From assembly GCA_029262995.1 (NCBI GenBank), contig JAJCYH010000023.1, positions 186,001 through 250,000 of the forward strand: 64,000 nt of DNA. The letters are read 5' to 3'. Made by a program: the position numbers and the translations under genes. Origin of the DNA: Saprospiraceae bacterium. Its GTDB lineage: Bacteria; Bacteroidota; Bacteroidia; Chitinophagales; Saprospiraceae. Every line of letters starts with the position of its first letter. The first letter of the stretch is position 1. The notes beneath the pieces are model-generated. The model had not been told where the DNA came from. It worked only from the letters and a program-made list of their open reading frames with translations, and did not search any database. Of the stretch, positions 1-8,797 are shown piece after piece.

Positions 1-1
1 C

Positions 2-442
2 AATATAAAGTTTTCCTTGCTACTTACAGAGCAAAATAGAAGTTCAAATCAGTATTTAAATTATATAAAGAAATACTTTAATAATAGAATCATATCTTGC
101 AGGTATATAAATAGTTATGAAGATTATATATCAACTATTTCCAAATGCAGCTTGATGCCCGTAAGTCCAGGGCATGATTTTTTTGGAATCAGCGTCTTAG
201 AGGCTATTTATATGGGCGTTACTCCTCTTCTTCCAGTGGGTTACGTCTACGAAGAACACTTTAATATAGAAAAAAACCGTTCCGTATTTTATTCAAATAA
301 GGAAGAGTATTTCAATAAATCAATATCTATATTAGAAGATAAGCTTACGATAGATCATCTTGATTTAAAGAAGTCAATCAATCGGTATAATGTTGAGAAC
401 CTTATGCTAGACTATATCCGTTGTATTAAATCCTTATTGTAA
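2..442 (+). CDS. Probable tRNA-queuosine alpha-mannosyltransferase-like glycosyltransferase (DUF3524/GTDC1 family), C-terminal part
   Basis: The frame is open to the left edge, so the N-terminus is missing; the TTG at 17 is internal. What is visible is the C-terminal nucleotide-sugar-binding half of a GT-B glycosyltransferase. The segment PGHDFFGISVLEAIYMG followed by PLLP and a YxEE motif closely resembles the DUF3524/GTDC1 (QTMAN) family, where the equivalent reads (H/Q)E(F/N)FGISVxEA...G..PLLPNRLxYPE. That family mannosylates queuosine in tRNA. The DUF3524 half lies outside the window, so assignment rests on this one motif block. A generic GT4 enzyme is the alternative. Confidence 0.6.
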   Translation, partial: NIKFSLLLTEQNRSSNQYLNYIKKYFNNRIISCRYINSYEDYISTISKCSLMPVSPGHDFFGISVLEAIYMGVTPLLPVGYVYEEHFNIEKNRSVFYSNKEEYFNKSISILEDKLTIDHLDLKKSINRYNVENLMLDYIRCIKSLL

Positions 443-583
443 AATGTCGATAAACTTAAATTAAACTTAATTTGCATAAAATATCATTGCTTTGATCGAA
501 TATTGCATGATCTTTGAACCCTTTGATAAACATTTGCATTATGCATTGTATCTATTATTTAAAAAACTAATTCTAATAATTAA

Positions 584-1303
584 ATGAAAAAATTTAGCGT
601 ACTACTTTTCGCTTTTGTTTTAGGCTCATTGTTAAGCTTAAACGCGCAAAAAAACCTTAGTGAAGGAATGATTAAAATGGAAATCACAGAGGTAAGCTCA
701 GACAACCCTCAGGTTGCTGCTCAACTTGAAATGATGAAGGGTACTCAAACCGAATACTACTTCAATAAAGACAAATCATTGGTAAGCTCAAGTATGATGG
801 GTGGAATGATTAAAATGTCTTATTTGTTTAATAATGCTGATGAGCATTTGACATTATTGTTTGATGCTATGGGGCAAAAAATGATGGTAGAATCAACCAA
901 ATCAGAACGATCTGATATGGAAGCAGAACAAAATGAAGCTGCTGCAAACGTAAAAATCGTCTATGACGAGAATGATACTAAAGAAATTCTAGGATACAAA
1001 TGCATTAAAGCAAAAATTGAAAGTGAAGATGGTCAAATCCCAATGAACTTTTACATGTATGTTAGTCCCGACATTTTAGCAAGCAACAAAATGATACAAG
1101 GCCTTCAGGCCTATGAACTTAAGGGGTTTCCACTGGAAATGGTTATGGATTCAGAACAAATGTCAATGACTTTTACAACCGTTGAATTATTGGATAAACT
1201 CGACACTTCAACTTTTGTATTAAATACTACAGGTTACACTAAGATGAGTTTTGACGAATTTCAGCAATCCATGGGTGCCATGGGCGGCGGAATGGGATTT
1301 TAA
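584..1303 (+). CDS. Exported DUF4412/GLPGLI-like protein
   Basis: 239 aa. Residues 1-21 form a clear signal peptide ending LNAQ, so the protein is exported to the periplasm or outer membrane. The body is Met-rich and beta-rich, with a YYFNKDKS strand near 58-65, an ILGYKC motif near residue 145 and a Met/Gly-rich tail (MGAMGGGMGF). The pattern of an early strand reporting residue changes, then a GYKC-like motif and a late strand recalls the Bacteroidota DUF4412 and GLPGLI families of unknown function. It is monocistronic, with about 140 bp of non-coding DNA upstream and a strong hairpin terminator immediately downstream. Function unknown; family assignment is moderate. Confidence 0.6.
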   Translation: MKKFSVLLFAFVLGSLLSLNAQKNLSEGMIKMEITEVSSDNPQVAAQLEMMKGTQTEYYFNKDKSLVSSSMMGGMIKMSYLFNNADEHLTLLFDAMGQKMMVESTKSERSDMEAEQNEAAANVKIVYDENDTKEILGYKCIKAKIESEDGQIPMNFYMYVSPDILASNKMIQGLQAYELKGFPLEMVMDSEQMSMTFTTVELLDKLDTSTFVLNTTGYTKMSFDEFQQSMGAMGGGMGF

Positions 1304-1327
1304 TTTATTCATTGTTATAATAAAACC

Positions 1328-1361
1328 AAAAGCTGATCATTGTGAAAATGATCAGCTTTTC
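1328..1361. terminator. Bidirectional intrinsic terminator between convergent genes
   Basis: A perfect 10-bp stem (1331-1340 with 1348-1357, AGCTGATCAT/ATGATCAGCT) encloses a 7-nt loop. AAA on the left and TTTCTT on the right also pair or act as U-tracts in each direction. It lies between the plus-strand gene ending at 1303 and the minus-strand gene ending at 1365, so it can serve both. Confidence 0.85.
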
Positions 1362-1364
1362 TTA

Positions 1365-1928
1365 TTAAATGAAACTCCATTCATCAAAATATTTTAAAAA
1401 TAATTTGGCAAGATTTTCTGCGTCTGATATTGCTCTGTGTTGAATTCCAGTAAAATCAAAACCCTCTCTTTGAATGATCTTCTTCAATGTGCCTTTAACA
1501 CTTCCTCCTTTTATTTGATCAAACTGATTTTTCAGGTTAACGTAATTATCCAACCAATCAGAATCGAGGTCATGAATAATACACTCCTCTAAAAATAACT
1601 TTTTGTCATTATTCCCCCAAGAACAAACAAAATAATCCTCATCATTCATATCACCCCATTCCTTGAATTCATCAAGTACTTTTGGAAAATCTTGAGCTCT
1701 ATCAACTTTCTCCTGATCAATAGATGTCAATTTCTTGCAAAACCCAGATAGCAGAGGATTAATTGTTGGTTTGACAAATTTTTCAAAAGACCCTAAAAAG
1801 TCTCCATATTCATTTATTCTTACAGCACCAATTTCGATTATCTCGTTGTACCCTTTTGGTGGTCGACCTAACCAACAAGTGGCTTCCAAATCGTATATGA
1901 TAAAATTTGTAGGCATAAAATTAAGCAA
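1365..1928 (-). CDS. DEDDh 3'-5' exonuclease (ERI1/KapD-like RNase T fold)
   Basis: 187 aa, a single RNase T/DEDD exonuclease domain. The first acidic pair is in YDLEATCW (Asp13, Glu15), typical of the ERI-1-like subgroup. A middle block has CSWGNNDKKLF, and the last motif is HRAISDAENLA with His164 and Asp169, making it DEDDh. These enzymes remove 3' nucleotides from RNA or DNA with two metal ions; the substrate cannot be told from sequence. Met5 (1916) is an equally possible start because MPTNFIIYDLE is the conserved beginning. It is the third gene of a minus-strand run after engB and the acyltransferase, starting 11 bp after the latter's stop. Confidence 0.85.
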   Translation of the reverse strand: MLNFMPTNFIIYDLEATCWLGRPPKGYNEIIEIGAVRINEYGDFLGSFEKFVKPTINPLLSGFCKKLTSIDQEKVDRAQDFPKVLDEFKEWGDMNDEDYFVCSWGNNDKKLFLEECIIHDLDSDWLDNYVNLKNQFDQIKGGSVKGTLKKIIQREGFDFTGIQHRAISDAENLAKLFLKYFDEWSFI

Positions 1929-1939
1929 GATAGGAGGAT

Positions 1940-3601
1940 CTACTTATTGGAAGATAATTCATAATGTGTCAATTTGTTATGATAATAATAGAGAAGTTTA
2001 AAGTCTTCAGATCCAATTATTTCCTTGTCGGTCCATTTTAATACTTTCTTCTGATGATAAACGCCAAGATTTTTAATACCATCATCAATTATTTCATCTA
2101 TTGTTTGATCAAATACTTCTGAAAATTTAACATCCATCTCTGTTATCCCCTGTAATTCATTGATCACTGCTTGGCATTTGTCCTTGAAGCCTGAATATTT
2201 AATGTTAAAATTTTTAACAGGAACTCTCAATACTTCATATAAATCCATTTCTGGATTTTTCTCCTGCAAAAATTTGAATGCTGAATATGCACATAGATGA
2301 CTGGATAGAACAATATTTTCTTTCTTAAAACTAGATACAATGCGATCAGCCAATATTCTGGTATAAACGGATTCTCTTTGCGCATCAGCATTAGGTATAT
2401 TTTCCTTTGAAAAATACTTTTTGATATCAACAGGTGATTGTCTATCATCAAAGCTGTTTCCATTTCTATCTACATTATTTCCCAACACATCCATTGGACA
2501 GCCAAAAGACAGATATACCTCAGAGTCATTCTTTCTTAAAGACCTTAAAAATCCCCAAACAATCCTGAACATAGATGTCTTTGTATTATTTCTATGGTAT
2601 TTATCCCTTCCTTCTTGCCTAAGATGTTGATCTATAAGGCTTCCCGCTTCTAGGACGAAATGATACCCTAAAGTCACCGGCACAACAAATATCTTTTGTT
2701 GAATGTCATTCAAAATACAATAACGCTGCGCATCAATAACAGAATTTAGTAAGCCTAATTTCAATTTATCTTCGATTGCTCCACTTCGCGACCTGGTACC
2801 TCCAGGAAAGAATATATGATTCAACCCTTCTACTAAAGACAGACTAGCCATACTTTTTAGCGTTTCAAGATAAATTGGGTTTTTCTTTCTTCTATCTACT
2901 CTATATGCTCCTAACCTATTCATGAAATAAGCTAGAATTTCATAGTCATATAAATTAAGTCCTGCACCATATGAAAAAGCTGGAATTCCAACATTTGAGT
3001 CAATTCCAAATCCAATCATTATAGAGTCCAAATTGCTAAAATGGGTTGGAACAACTACTACCGTTCCATGTTTGAATAATTCTCTTATCTCATCTACATA
3101 TCCATCTACTTTAATCTTAGACCTTAGTTCTGATCTGGAACCCCAGATGCCTTTATGTCCTCTACCCCACCCATTGTTAAAAAGTCTTTTAAAAAAAGCA
3201 TTGAGAAAATGGCGAGCAAATCTAAAAGTCTTTGGAGCAAAGAATCCAGTAATTTCTTCTGAATATCTATTTACAATCCTTCTAAGTAATTTATGTCTTG
3301 CTATTTCTGGATTATCTAAGGTTTCAGTAGCATCTAATTCTTTTACCATCGACTTCCAGTACATCTTTTCATCTCCTGGATCTACACTCCATGGATTATT
3401 TTTTACACGTTGTCGCTCTAGGTAAATGGACTTGCTTAACAGATCATTTACTTCATGGTTGGAAGACTTCAGCCGTTCCATTGTAAATTCAATCAAGCGT
3501 TCAAGAAATGCATCTCTGTCATTAGAAAAGTGAGTTATTGGCCATTCCTGTATTGAAGGAATAATATGTTCATAGGATTTTGAATTATTCTTGACCACCA
3601 T
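1940..3601 (-). CDS. Glycerol-phosphate/lysophosphatidate acyltransferase (PlsB/PlsC-type)
   Basis: 553 aa. The acyltransferase core sits in the middle: HFSNLD gives the catalytic HX4D (His187, Asp192), and FFPGGTRSRSG near 264-274 is the substrate-binding block, with the RSRSG form typical of PlsB-type enzymes. About 170 N-terminal and 200 C-terminal residues flank the domain, longer than a plain PlsC (about 240 aa). The reaction should be acyl transfer to glycerol-3-phosphate or its 1-acyl derivative at the inner face of the membrane. Its start overlaps the end of engB by 17 nt, so the two are co-transcribed. It ends with TAG, one of several genes here that use TAG as a normal stop. Confidence 0.8.
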   Translation of the reverse strand: MVVKNNSKSYEHIIPSIQEWPITHFSNDRDAFLERLIEFTMERLKSSNHEVNDLLSKSIYLERQRVKNNPWSVDPGDEKMYWKSMVKELDATETLDNPEIARHKLLRRIVNRYSEEITGFFAPKTFRFARHFLNAFFKRLFNNGWGRGHKGIWGSRSELRSKIKVDGYVDEIRELFKHGTVVVVPTHFSNLDSIMIGFGIDSNVGIPAFSYGAGLNLYDYEILAYFMNRLGAYRVDRRKKNPIYLETLKSMASLSLVEGLNHIFFPGGTRSRSGAIEDKLKLGLLNSVIDAQRYCILNDIQQKIFVVPVTLGYHFVLEAGSLIDQHLRQEGRDKYHRNNTKTSMFRIVWGFLRSLRKNDSEVYLSFGCPMDVLGNNVDRNGNSFDDRQSPVDIKKYFSKENIPNADAQRESVYTRILADRIVSSFKKENIVLSSHLCAYSAFKFLQEKNPEMDLYEVLRVPVKNFNIKYSGFKDKCQAVINELQGITEMDVKFSEVFDQTIDEIIDDGIKNLGVYHQKKVLKWTDKEIIGSEDFKLLYYYHNKLTHYELSSNK

Positions 3602-4202
3602 AACTTAGACCTTTGTTTGTATGATCAATAAAATTGAGAATCTCATCTAAACCACGCTTCTTTTCTGCACTTGTGACAAAGCATTGAGGAATGGGATCCC
3701 AGTGTTCTTTTAACTGACTTTTAATCATTTCAATATTCTTGACCTGATCAGCTTTATTTAATTTATCAATTTTCGTGAATGCGATAACAAAAGGAATGTG
3801 GTGCTCCCCTAGCCAATTCATAAACTCAACATCAATATCTTGTAGTTTAAGTCTACTATCGATCAATAGAAAAATACAAAAAAGATTAGATCTTACTTGC
3901 AAATAGCGATCAATCATTTGTTTCCACTTCTTCCTTTTAGATTTGGAAATCTTTGCATACCCATAGCCAGGCAAATCAATGAGGTACCATTCATCTTCGT
4001 TTACTTTAAAGCAATTGATGGTTTGTGTCTTACCTGGCGTCGAAGAAATATGAGCGAGTCCTTTTTTTCCAGATAATGCATTTATCAGTGATGATTTACC
4101 AACATTGGATCGTCCAATAAAAGCATATTCCGGTTTATCTGTCACCGGACACTGTGATTCACGCTCAAAACTCCCTACAAATTCAATATCTCGTATGATC
4201 AT
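3585..4202 (-). CDS. engB: Ribosome biogenesis GTP-binding protein YihA/YsxC (EngB)
   Basis: 205 aa, the normal family length. G1 is GRSNVGKSS (30-38), G3 is DLPGYGYA, G4 is TKIDK and G5 is near SAEKKRG. DLPGYGYAK is specific for the EngB branch of TrmE-Era-like GTPases. The protein assists large ribosomal subunit assembly in the cytoplasm and is usually essential. It is the first gene of a minus-strand group with the acyltransferase (17-nt overlap) and the exonuclease. About 220 bp of AT-rich DNA lies upstream before the divergent beta-barrel gene; I found no clear TAnnTTTG promoter there. Confidence 0.96.
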   Translation of the reverse strand: MIIRDIEFVGSFERESQCPVTDKPEYAFIGRSNVGKSSLINALSGKKGLAHISSTPGKTQTINCFKVNEDEWYLIDLPGYGYAKISKSKRKKWKQMIDRYLQVRSNLFCIFLLIDSRLKLQDIDVEFMNWLGEHHIPFVIAFTKIDKLNKADQVKNIEMIKSQLKEHWDPIPQCFVTSAEKKRGLDEILNFIDHTNKGLSYGGQE

Positions 4203-4422
4203 TACTTACTCTAAATGGGATTAAAATGGCCATTTAATTGACTATTAATTAAGTTTTACAATAATAGATAAACTTGGTAGAATTTTACTGAAAATTGATC
4301 TAACTAATTCAAATGCACTTTCTTTTTAGCAGAATTTTATTTTTTTTCATAAAGAAGACTAAAAACTCAGTTTTGGTGCATCTTTTGATTTATACTTATC
4401 GTTCTTAAATAAAATCAATAAT

Positions 4423-5049
4423 ATGAGGAAGCAAAGCATACTAATAGTCCTGTTTGTTGTCACTGTAAGTAGCTTGATGGCACAGGTTAATTTCGGAGTA
4501 AAAATGGGATTTCATTCCTTTGACCTTTCCAATCCCAAGGATATTGTACTTCCTAACAATGAGTCAATTTCCTTTAAAGACGCAAAACTTGGATTTCAAG
4601 GCGGTATCTATACCCGTTTTGATATAGGTAAAGTATTTCTTGAACCAAGAATTATGCTCCATTCTACAAGTGTTGAGTATAGTTTAAATGGTGAAAATGG
4701 AGGCATTATCGATAATGTCGTAAATGAATCATTTACAAATCTTGATATACCTGTATTATTTGGGTTCGATGTTTTATTTGTTAGTGCAGTGATTGGTCCT
4801 GTAGCGCACTTAAACCTAAACTCTACTTCTGACCTATTTGACTTAAGTGGTTATGATGACAGATTTGATGCTGCATCTTACGGTTTTCGTGCTGGTTTCT
4901 GCGTTTCCCTTGGGAATATAGAACTAGGAATGGAATACGAAGGAAACTTCTCTGATTTTGGTGATCATATCAATATTGCAGGACAGGAATTTTCATTTGA
5001 CGATAGACCGAGTAGATTGATTTTTAATTTAGGTATACCATTATTTTAG
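4423..5049 (+). CDS. Outer-membrane beta-barrel protein (PorT-like fold)
   Basis: 208 aa with a signal peptide ending SSLMAQ at about residue 20. The rest alternates short amphipathic strands (FGVKMGFHSF, GFQGGIYTRF, VFLEPRIML, GFRAGFCVSL) and ends with an aromatic/hydrophobic strand, as expected for an 8-10-stranded barrel of the OMP_b-brl_2 type common in Bacteroidota. Exact function cannot be inferred; relatives include the T9SS component PorT but also many uncharacterised porin-like proteins. It stands alone on the plus strand between divergent engB and convergent smc, and is followed by a strong terminator. It ends in TAG. Confidence 0.75.
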   Translation: MRKQSILIVLFVVTVSSLMAQVNFGVKMGFHSFDLSNPKDIVLPNNESISFKDAKLGFQGGIYTRFDIGKVFLEPRIMLHSTSVEYSLNGENGGIIDNVVNESFTNLDIPVLFGFDVLFVSAVIGPVAHLNLNSTSDLFDLSGYDDRFDAASYGFRAGFCVSLGNIELGMEYEGNFSDFGDHINIAGQEFSFDDRPSRLIFNLGIPLF

Positions 5050-5121
5050 TTGGCACAGTATTTGACTTTTGAGTAATCAACTACTTGTTAGTTAATCCTG
5101 TAACTGTTAAAACCAAATGAT

Positions 5122-5157
5122 AAAAGAGTCTGCAATTTAATTTGTAGACTCTTTTTT
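5122..5157. terminator. Intrinsic terminator overlapping the 3' end of smc
   Basis: Arms 5122-5135 and 5142-5155 form a 14-bp stem with one G-U wobble and a 6-nt loop. On the plus strand it runs into TTTTTT and ends the beta-barrel transcript. On the minus strand it follows smc, whose stop codon (5137-5139) lies in the loop, so the last smc codons are part of the stem. Confidence 0.85.
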
Positions 5158-8100
5158 ATTCAAACTAACAGTTTTGAACAATTCATTATGCTCATACTCT
5201 CTAAAGTCCACTTGAGTTATACCTGAAACGCCTTGCTCTTGCATATACACACCATATAGGATATCCAAAGAAGCCATAGTAGATTTATTATGAGTTATTA
5301 TAACAAATTGTGAAGCGTCAGAAAATTTTCTAATTAGGCGACTAAATTTTTGAATATTGATATCATCTAGTGGAGCATCTACCTCATCAAAGATGCAGAA
5401 TGGTGCTGGCTTCAAAAGATATAATGAAAATAAAAGGGCAGTTGCTGTAAGGGTTTTCTCTCCTCCTGAAAGTTGAGATAGAACTTTCGGTCTTTTACCT
5501 TTCGGTTTTGCAACAATTTCAATGTCAGATTCCAACGGGTTTTCAGGATTAAAGAGGACCAGATCACAATCATCTTCAGAAGAGAATAAACTCCTGAACA
5601 CTTCTTTAAAGTTTTCTTTCACTTTATGGAATGCGTCCAAAAACATTTTGGTTGCTTCTGAATCGATTTCTCCAATTGTTTTGTGAAGAGAATCTCGAGC
5701 TTCAAGTATGTCATTCCTCTGGGATTCCATCGTTTCAAATCTGCTCATCATTTCATCATAAGCTTCAACAGCCATCGGGTTGATTTCCCCATAATTTTCA
5801 AGTTTTCGCTTTACTTTTTCATAGCGAAGTTCCATTTCTTCAACCAATTCAGGATCTTCTATGATCTCAACTTCAAGTGACTTGATATCTATGTTGAATT
5901 CAATTTTCAATCTTTCAATAGCTGACCTCAATTCAAACTCGATGCCTGTCAATTTATCCTTTAATTCATTTATGATAAATTGTTGATTCTGAATTGATTT
6001 ATTGAGAGTCTTTTGGACATCTTCTTTTTCTCTTATAACGGACCTGCTGCTAAAAAACACTTGTTCCGTAGCATTTAATTCTTTTTGTTTTTTATCACGC
6101 TCTTTGGCTTCCGTAAACAATTGTTCTTCAAGACTATTGATCAATACTAGATTTTCCTCACTCTCCATTTTAAGTCTTGTTAGATCAGCATTAGCGAGAT
6201 TCAGCTTGGAATGTAATTCATTGATTTGCTGACTTCTAAATTGAATCTCTTTCTCTAGACTTTCAATTTCATTTTGATGTCTAACCCAATTTAACTGTGC
6301 CTCTGTAAATTGTGAGTTTATATACGAATAGTTTTGAGATAGGTTTTCAATTTTCCCCGATTGATCTGCAACGACTTGACTCTTCTCTTCAACTTTTGCT
6401 ACAATTTCAGCTACTGCCTTTTCCGTTTCTTGAATAGTAAACATTTCTTCAGAAAGCGAAAGTTCAATAGTTTTATTTTTTGCAGCAAGAGCATCGATTG
6501 AATTCTGATTGTTTTGAATCCTGGTTTCGAATTCAACTTTTCGTATTTCCAATTGATTTAGAAGAGCTGATTTAGTTCGTATATCTGATATAAGTTCCTC
6601 AATAACCAGAGAAGCTAGTTTTTCTTCACTAACACGGATTGCTGATTCAATTTGTTCTATCTCCTTTTCTGTTTCAGCTATTCTAGCTTTTAGTTTTTTT
6701 ATTTCCTTTTGACGTCCTATTCTCTTACCATCAAACAATCCGATTGAGCCTCCAGAGATGACATGTCTTGTTCTGTTGGCAAACCCAGTAACTGAAAGAT
6801 ATATCAATTCATCATCGGGCATGACTTCTTTCAATAATTCTTCATCATCAACGATAACAACTTTTGACAATAAAAAGTAGACAAGAGATTCATGTTTTTG
6901 CTCAGTCTTTACGGCATTTACTGCTGCCTTACCGTATTGAGAAAGGTTTATTACGTTAACCTTATAATCTTGAAAGCTAGATAATATAAAAAATTGTGAT
7001 TTTCCTTTTTGTGCTTTACGCAAAAGTTCAATAGATTCTCTTGCTTCCTCAACACTATCTAGGATAAAATAAGATAGATAAGGTTCAAGATATGCCTCAA
7101 TTGCAGATCTGTATTTATCTTCACATTCAATTATATCTGATAAAACAGGTTTAGATTTTTTCCAATTTCGAGAAAGAAATTTTGCTGACTCGGGAAATCC
7201 TTCAAGGTTGTCAATCATATCCTTAAGTAGGCCATGTTCATTGCTTAAGGCATCGAGTTTTCTATTGGCAATTACAAGACTATCCTTTTCGGCCTGCAAT
7301 TGATTTGAAATCTTGTTTCTTTCTTGTTCGAGATTTTCCAATTTAAATTGAAAGTCATTTAAATATCCTGCTTCTTCATCAATTCGTTTTTGAACTATTG
7401 CTTTTTGAGATTCGAATTGACTCAGCTTTTCATTATAAACTTTTATCTCCTCAGAGGTATTCCCTTGGTTATTGATTTTGTTCTTATAATTGCTACGCAA
7501 TTCAACCAGTTCTTTTTCCAACTCAAATCGTAATCCTTCCAATTGCTTGAGTTCTTCTAGCTGAGAATTGTTTTCTCCTTGAATCTGAAGTCTTTCGTTA
7601 TCTATTTTTTCAAATGTTTCCTTCCACTTCAGAAACTCTTCTTTGATTGGTTCAGACTTTTCATTGAGTAATTCAAGTTTGCCATACATCTCATCCAACA
7701 TAACTTGGATGGAGCCCTGGTTTTTAATAAATTCCTCTTTGTTATTTTCTACACGTTGGACATTTTGTTTTAAAAAGCTATTGTTCTGCTTTTTTATTTC
7801 TATCTGACTTTCTGTCTTACGCAGTTTTTCTATGATATCGTTAAACAACTTTTGCTTTTCGCTCAATTGCTTTTCGCCATCAAGGTTCTCGGCTTTCATC
7901 TTTTCGATATCAGCTTCTAACTCATGACTTTTTGCGTTAAGCTCATTGTATTTCTCATTGGCATCAGCAATCTTCAACTTGAATTCTTGCTCTTTAACTA
8001 TAGCTTGCTTTTGTCCAATAGATGTTTTTTGAATGCTTAATTCTTTATACTCCTCTTTGAACTCATAATACTTCTTGGTCCTTTTAGCTTGACGCTCTAA

Positions 8101-8712
8101 TGACTTTAGGTTGGATTGAAGTTCAAACAAGATATCTTCAATTCTATCCAAATCATTTTGAGTGCTGTTTAACTTTGATAAGGTTTCTTTCTTACGAACT
8201 TTATATTTTGATATTCCAGCAGCTTGCTCAAACATTTTACGTCTCGCATGATCCTTATCCATAAGAATATCATCAACCATTCCAAGTTCAATGATAGCAT
8301 AACTGTTGGAGCCAATCCCTGTATCCAGAAACAAATCTCTAATATCTCTTAATCTGCAAGGGACATTATTGAGCCTATACTCACTTTCATTAGTATCGTA
8401 AAGAATTCTAGAAACGGTTACCGTCTCATAATCTAATGGAATCAGCTTCTGTGAATTTTCAAATGTCATAGACACCTGAGCCATACTGGCCTTCCGTTTT
8501 GATTTGGTTCCATTAAAGATGACATCAACCATCTTCTCCAGTCTTAAATCCTTGCTTTTTTGTTCTCCAAGCACCCAACGAATAGCATCTACAATATTAG
8601 ACTTACCCGAACCATTAGGTCCGACAATGCCAATGATTTCATCATTAAAGTGGATGCTTGTGTCGTTGGCAAAGCTCTTAAATCCCTTTATGTCTAGTCT
8701 TTTTAGTTTCAC
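5137..8712 (-). CDS. smc: Chromosome segregation ATPase SMC
   Basis: 1191 aa, full SMC length. The N-terminal head has RLDIKGFKSFA then Walker A GPNGSGKS (31-38). Long coiled coils (about 170-500 and 680-1020) flank a hinge at about 520-660 that contains GFANRTRHVISGG. The C-terminal head carries the ABC signature LSGGEK and Walker B FCIFDEVDAPLDD. SMC, with ScpAB, organises the nucleoid and aids segregation. The start is GTG at 8712, supported by alignment with the conserved MxLKRLxxxGFKSF beginning. A consensus promoter lies only 7 nt upstream, so the mRNA may be leaderless. The last codons overlap a bidirectional terminator. Confidence 0.98.
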   Translation of the reverse strand: MKLKRLDIKGFKSFANDTSIHFNDEIIGIVGPNGSGKSNIVDAIRWVLGEQKSKDLRLEKMVDVIFNGTKSKRKASMAQVSMTFENSQKLIPLDYETVTVSRILYDTNESEYRLNNVPCRLRDIRDLFLDTGIGSNSYAIIELGMVDDILMDKDHARRKMFEQAAGISKYKVRKKETLSKLNSTQNDLDRIEDILFELQSNLKSLERQAKRTKKYYEFKEEYKELSIQKTSIGQKQAIVKEQEFKLKIADANEKYNELNAKSHELEADIEKMKAENLDGEKQLSEKQKLFNDIIEKLRKTESQIEIKKQNNSFLKQNVQRVENNKEEFIKNQGSIQVMLDEMYGKLELLNEKSEPIKEEFLKWKETFEKIDNERLQIQGENNSQLEELKQLEGLRFELEKELVELRSNYKNKINNQGNTSEEIKVYNEKLSQFESQKAIVQKRIDEEAGYLNDFQFKLENLEQERNKISNQLQAEKDSLVIANRKLDALSNEHGLLKDMIDNLEGFPESAKFLSRNWKKSKPVLSDIIECEDKYRSAIEAYLEPYLSYFILDSVEEARESIELLRKAQKGKSQFFILSSFQDYKVNVINLSQYGKAAVNAVKTEQKHESLVYFLLSKVVIVDDEELLKEVMPDDELIYLSVTGFANRTRHVISGGSIGLFDGKRIGRQKEIKKLKARIAETEKEIEQIESAIRVSEEKLASLVIEELISDIRTKSALLNQLEIRKVEFETRIQNNQNSIDALAAKNKTIELSLSEEMFTIQETEKAVAEIVAKVEEKSQVVADQSGKIENLSQNYSYINSQFTEAQLNWVRHQNEIESLEKEIQFRSQQINELHSKLNLANADLTRLKMESEENLVLINSLEEQLFTEAKERDKKQKELNATEQVFFSSRSVIREKEDVQKTLNKSIQNQQFIINELKDKLTGIEFELRSAIERLKIEFNIDIKSLEVEIIEDPELVEEMELRYEKVKRKLENYGEINPMAVEAYDEMMSRFETMESQRNDILEARDSLHKTIGEIDSEATKMFLDAFHKVKENFKEVFRSLFSSEDDCDLVLFNPENPLESDIEIVAKPKGKRPKVLSQLSGGEKTLTATALLFSLYLLKPAPFCIFDEVDAPLDDINIQKFSRLIRKFSDASQFVIITHNKSTMASLDILYGVYMQEQGVSGITQVDFREYEHNELFKTVSLNKKESTN

Positions 8713-8719
8713 GCGGCTG

Positions 8720-8747
8720 CAAATATAAATCTTTCGGTCATATCCAA
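8720..8747 (-). promoter_or_regulatory. Consensus Bacteroidota promoter for smc
   Basis: On the minus strand, TTG (8745-8747) is followed after 17 nt by TATATTTG (8720-8727), a perfect TAnnTTTG -7 element. Only 7 nt separate this from the GTG start of smc, so transcription should begin at or next to the start codon. Confidence 0.7.
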
Positions 8748-8797
8748 TTATCTTATATACATCTTATTCATATATTTATGTTCAATTTATAACAATC

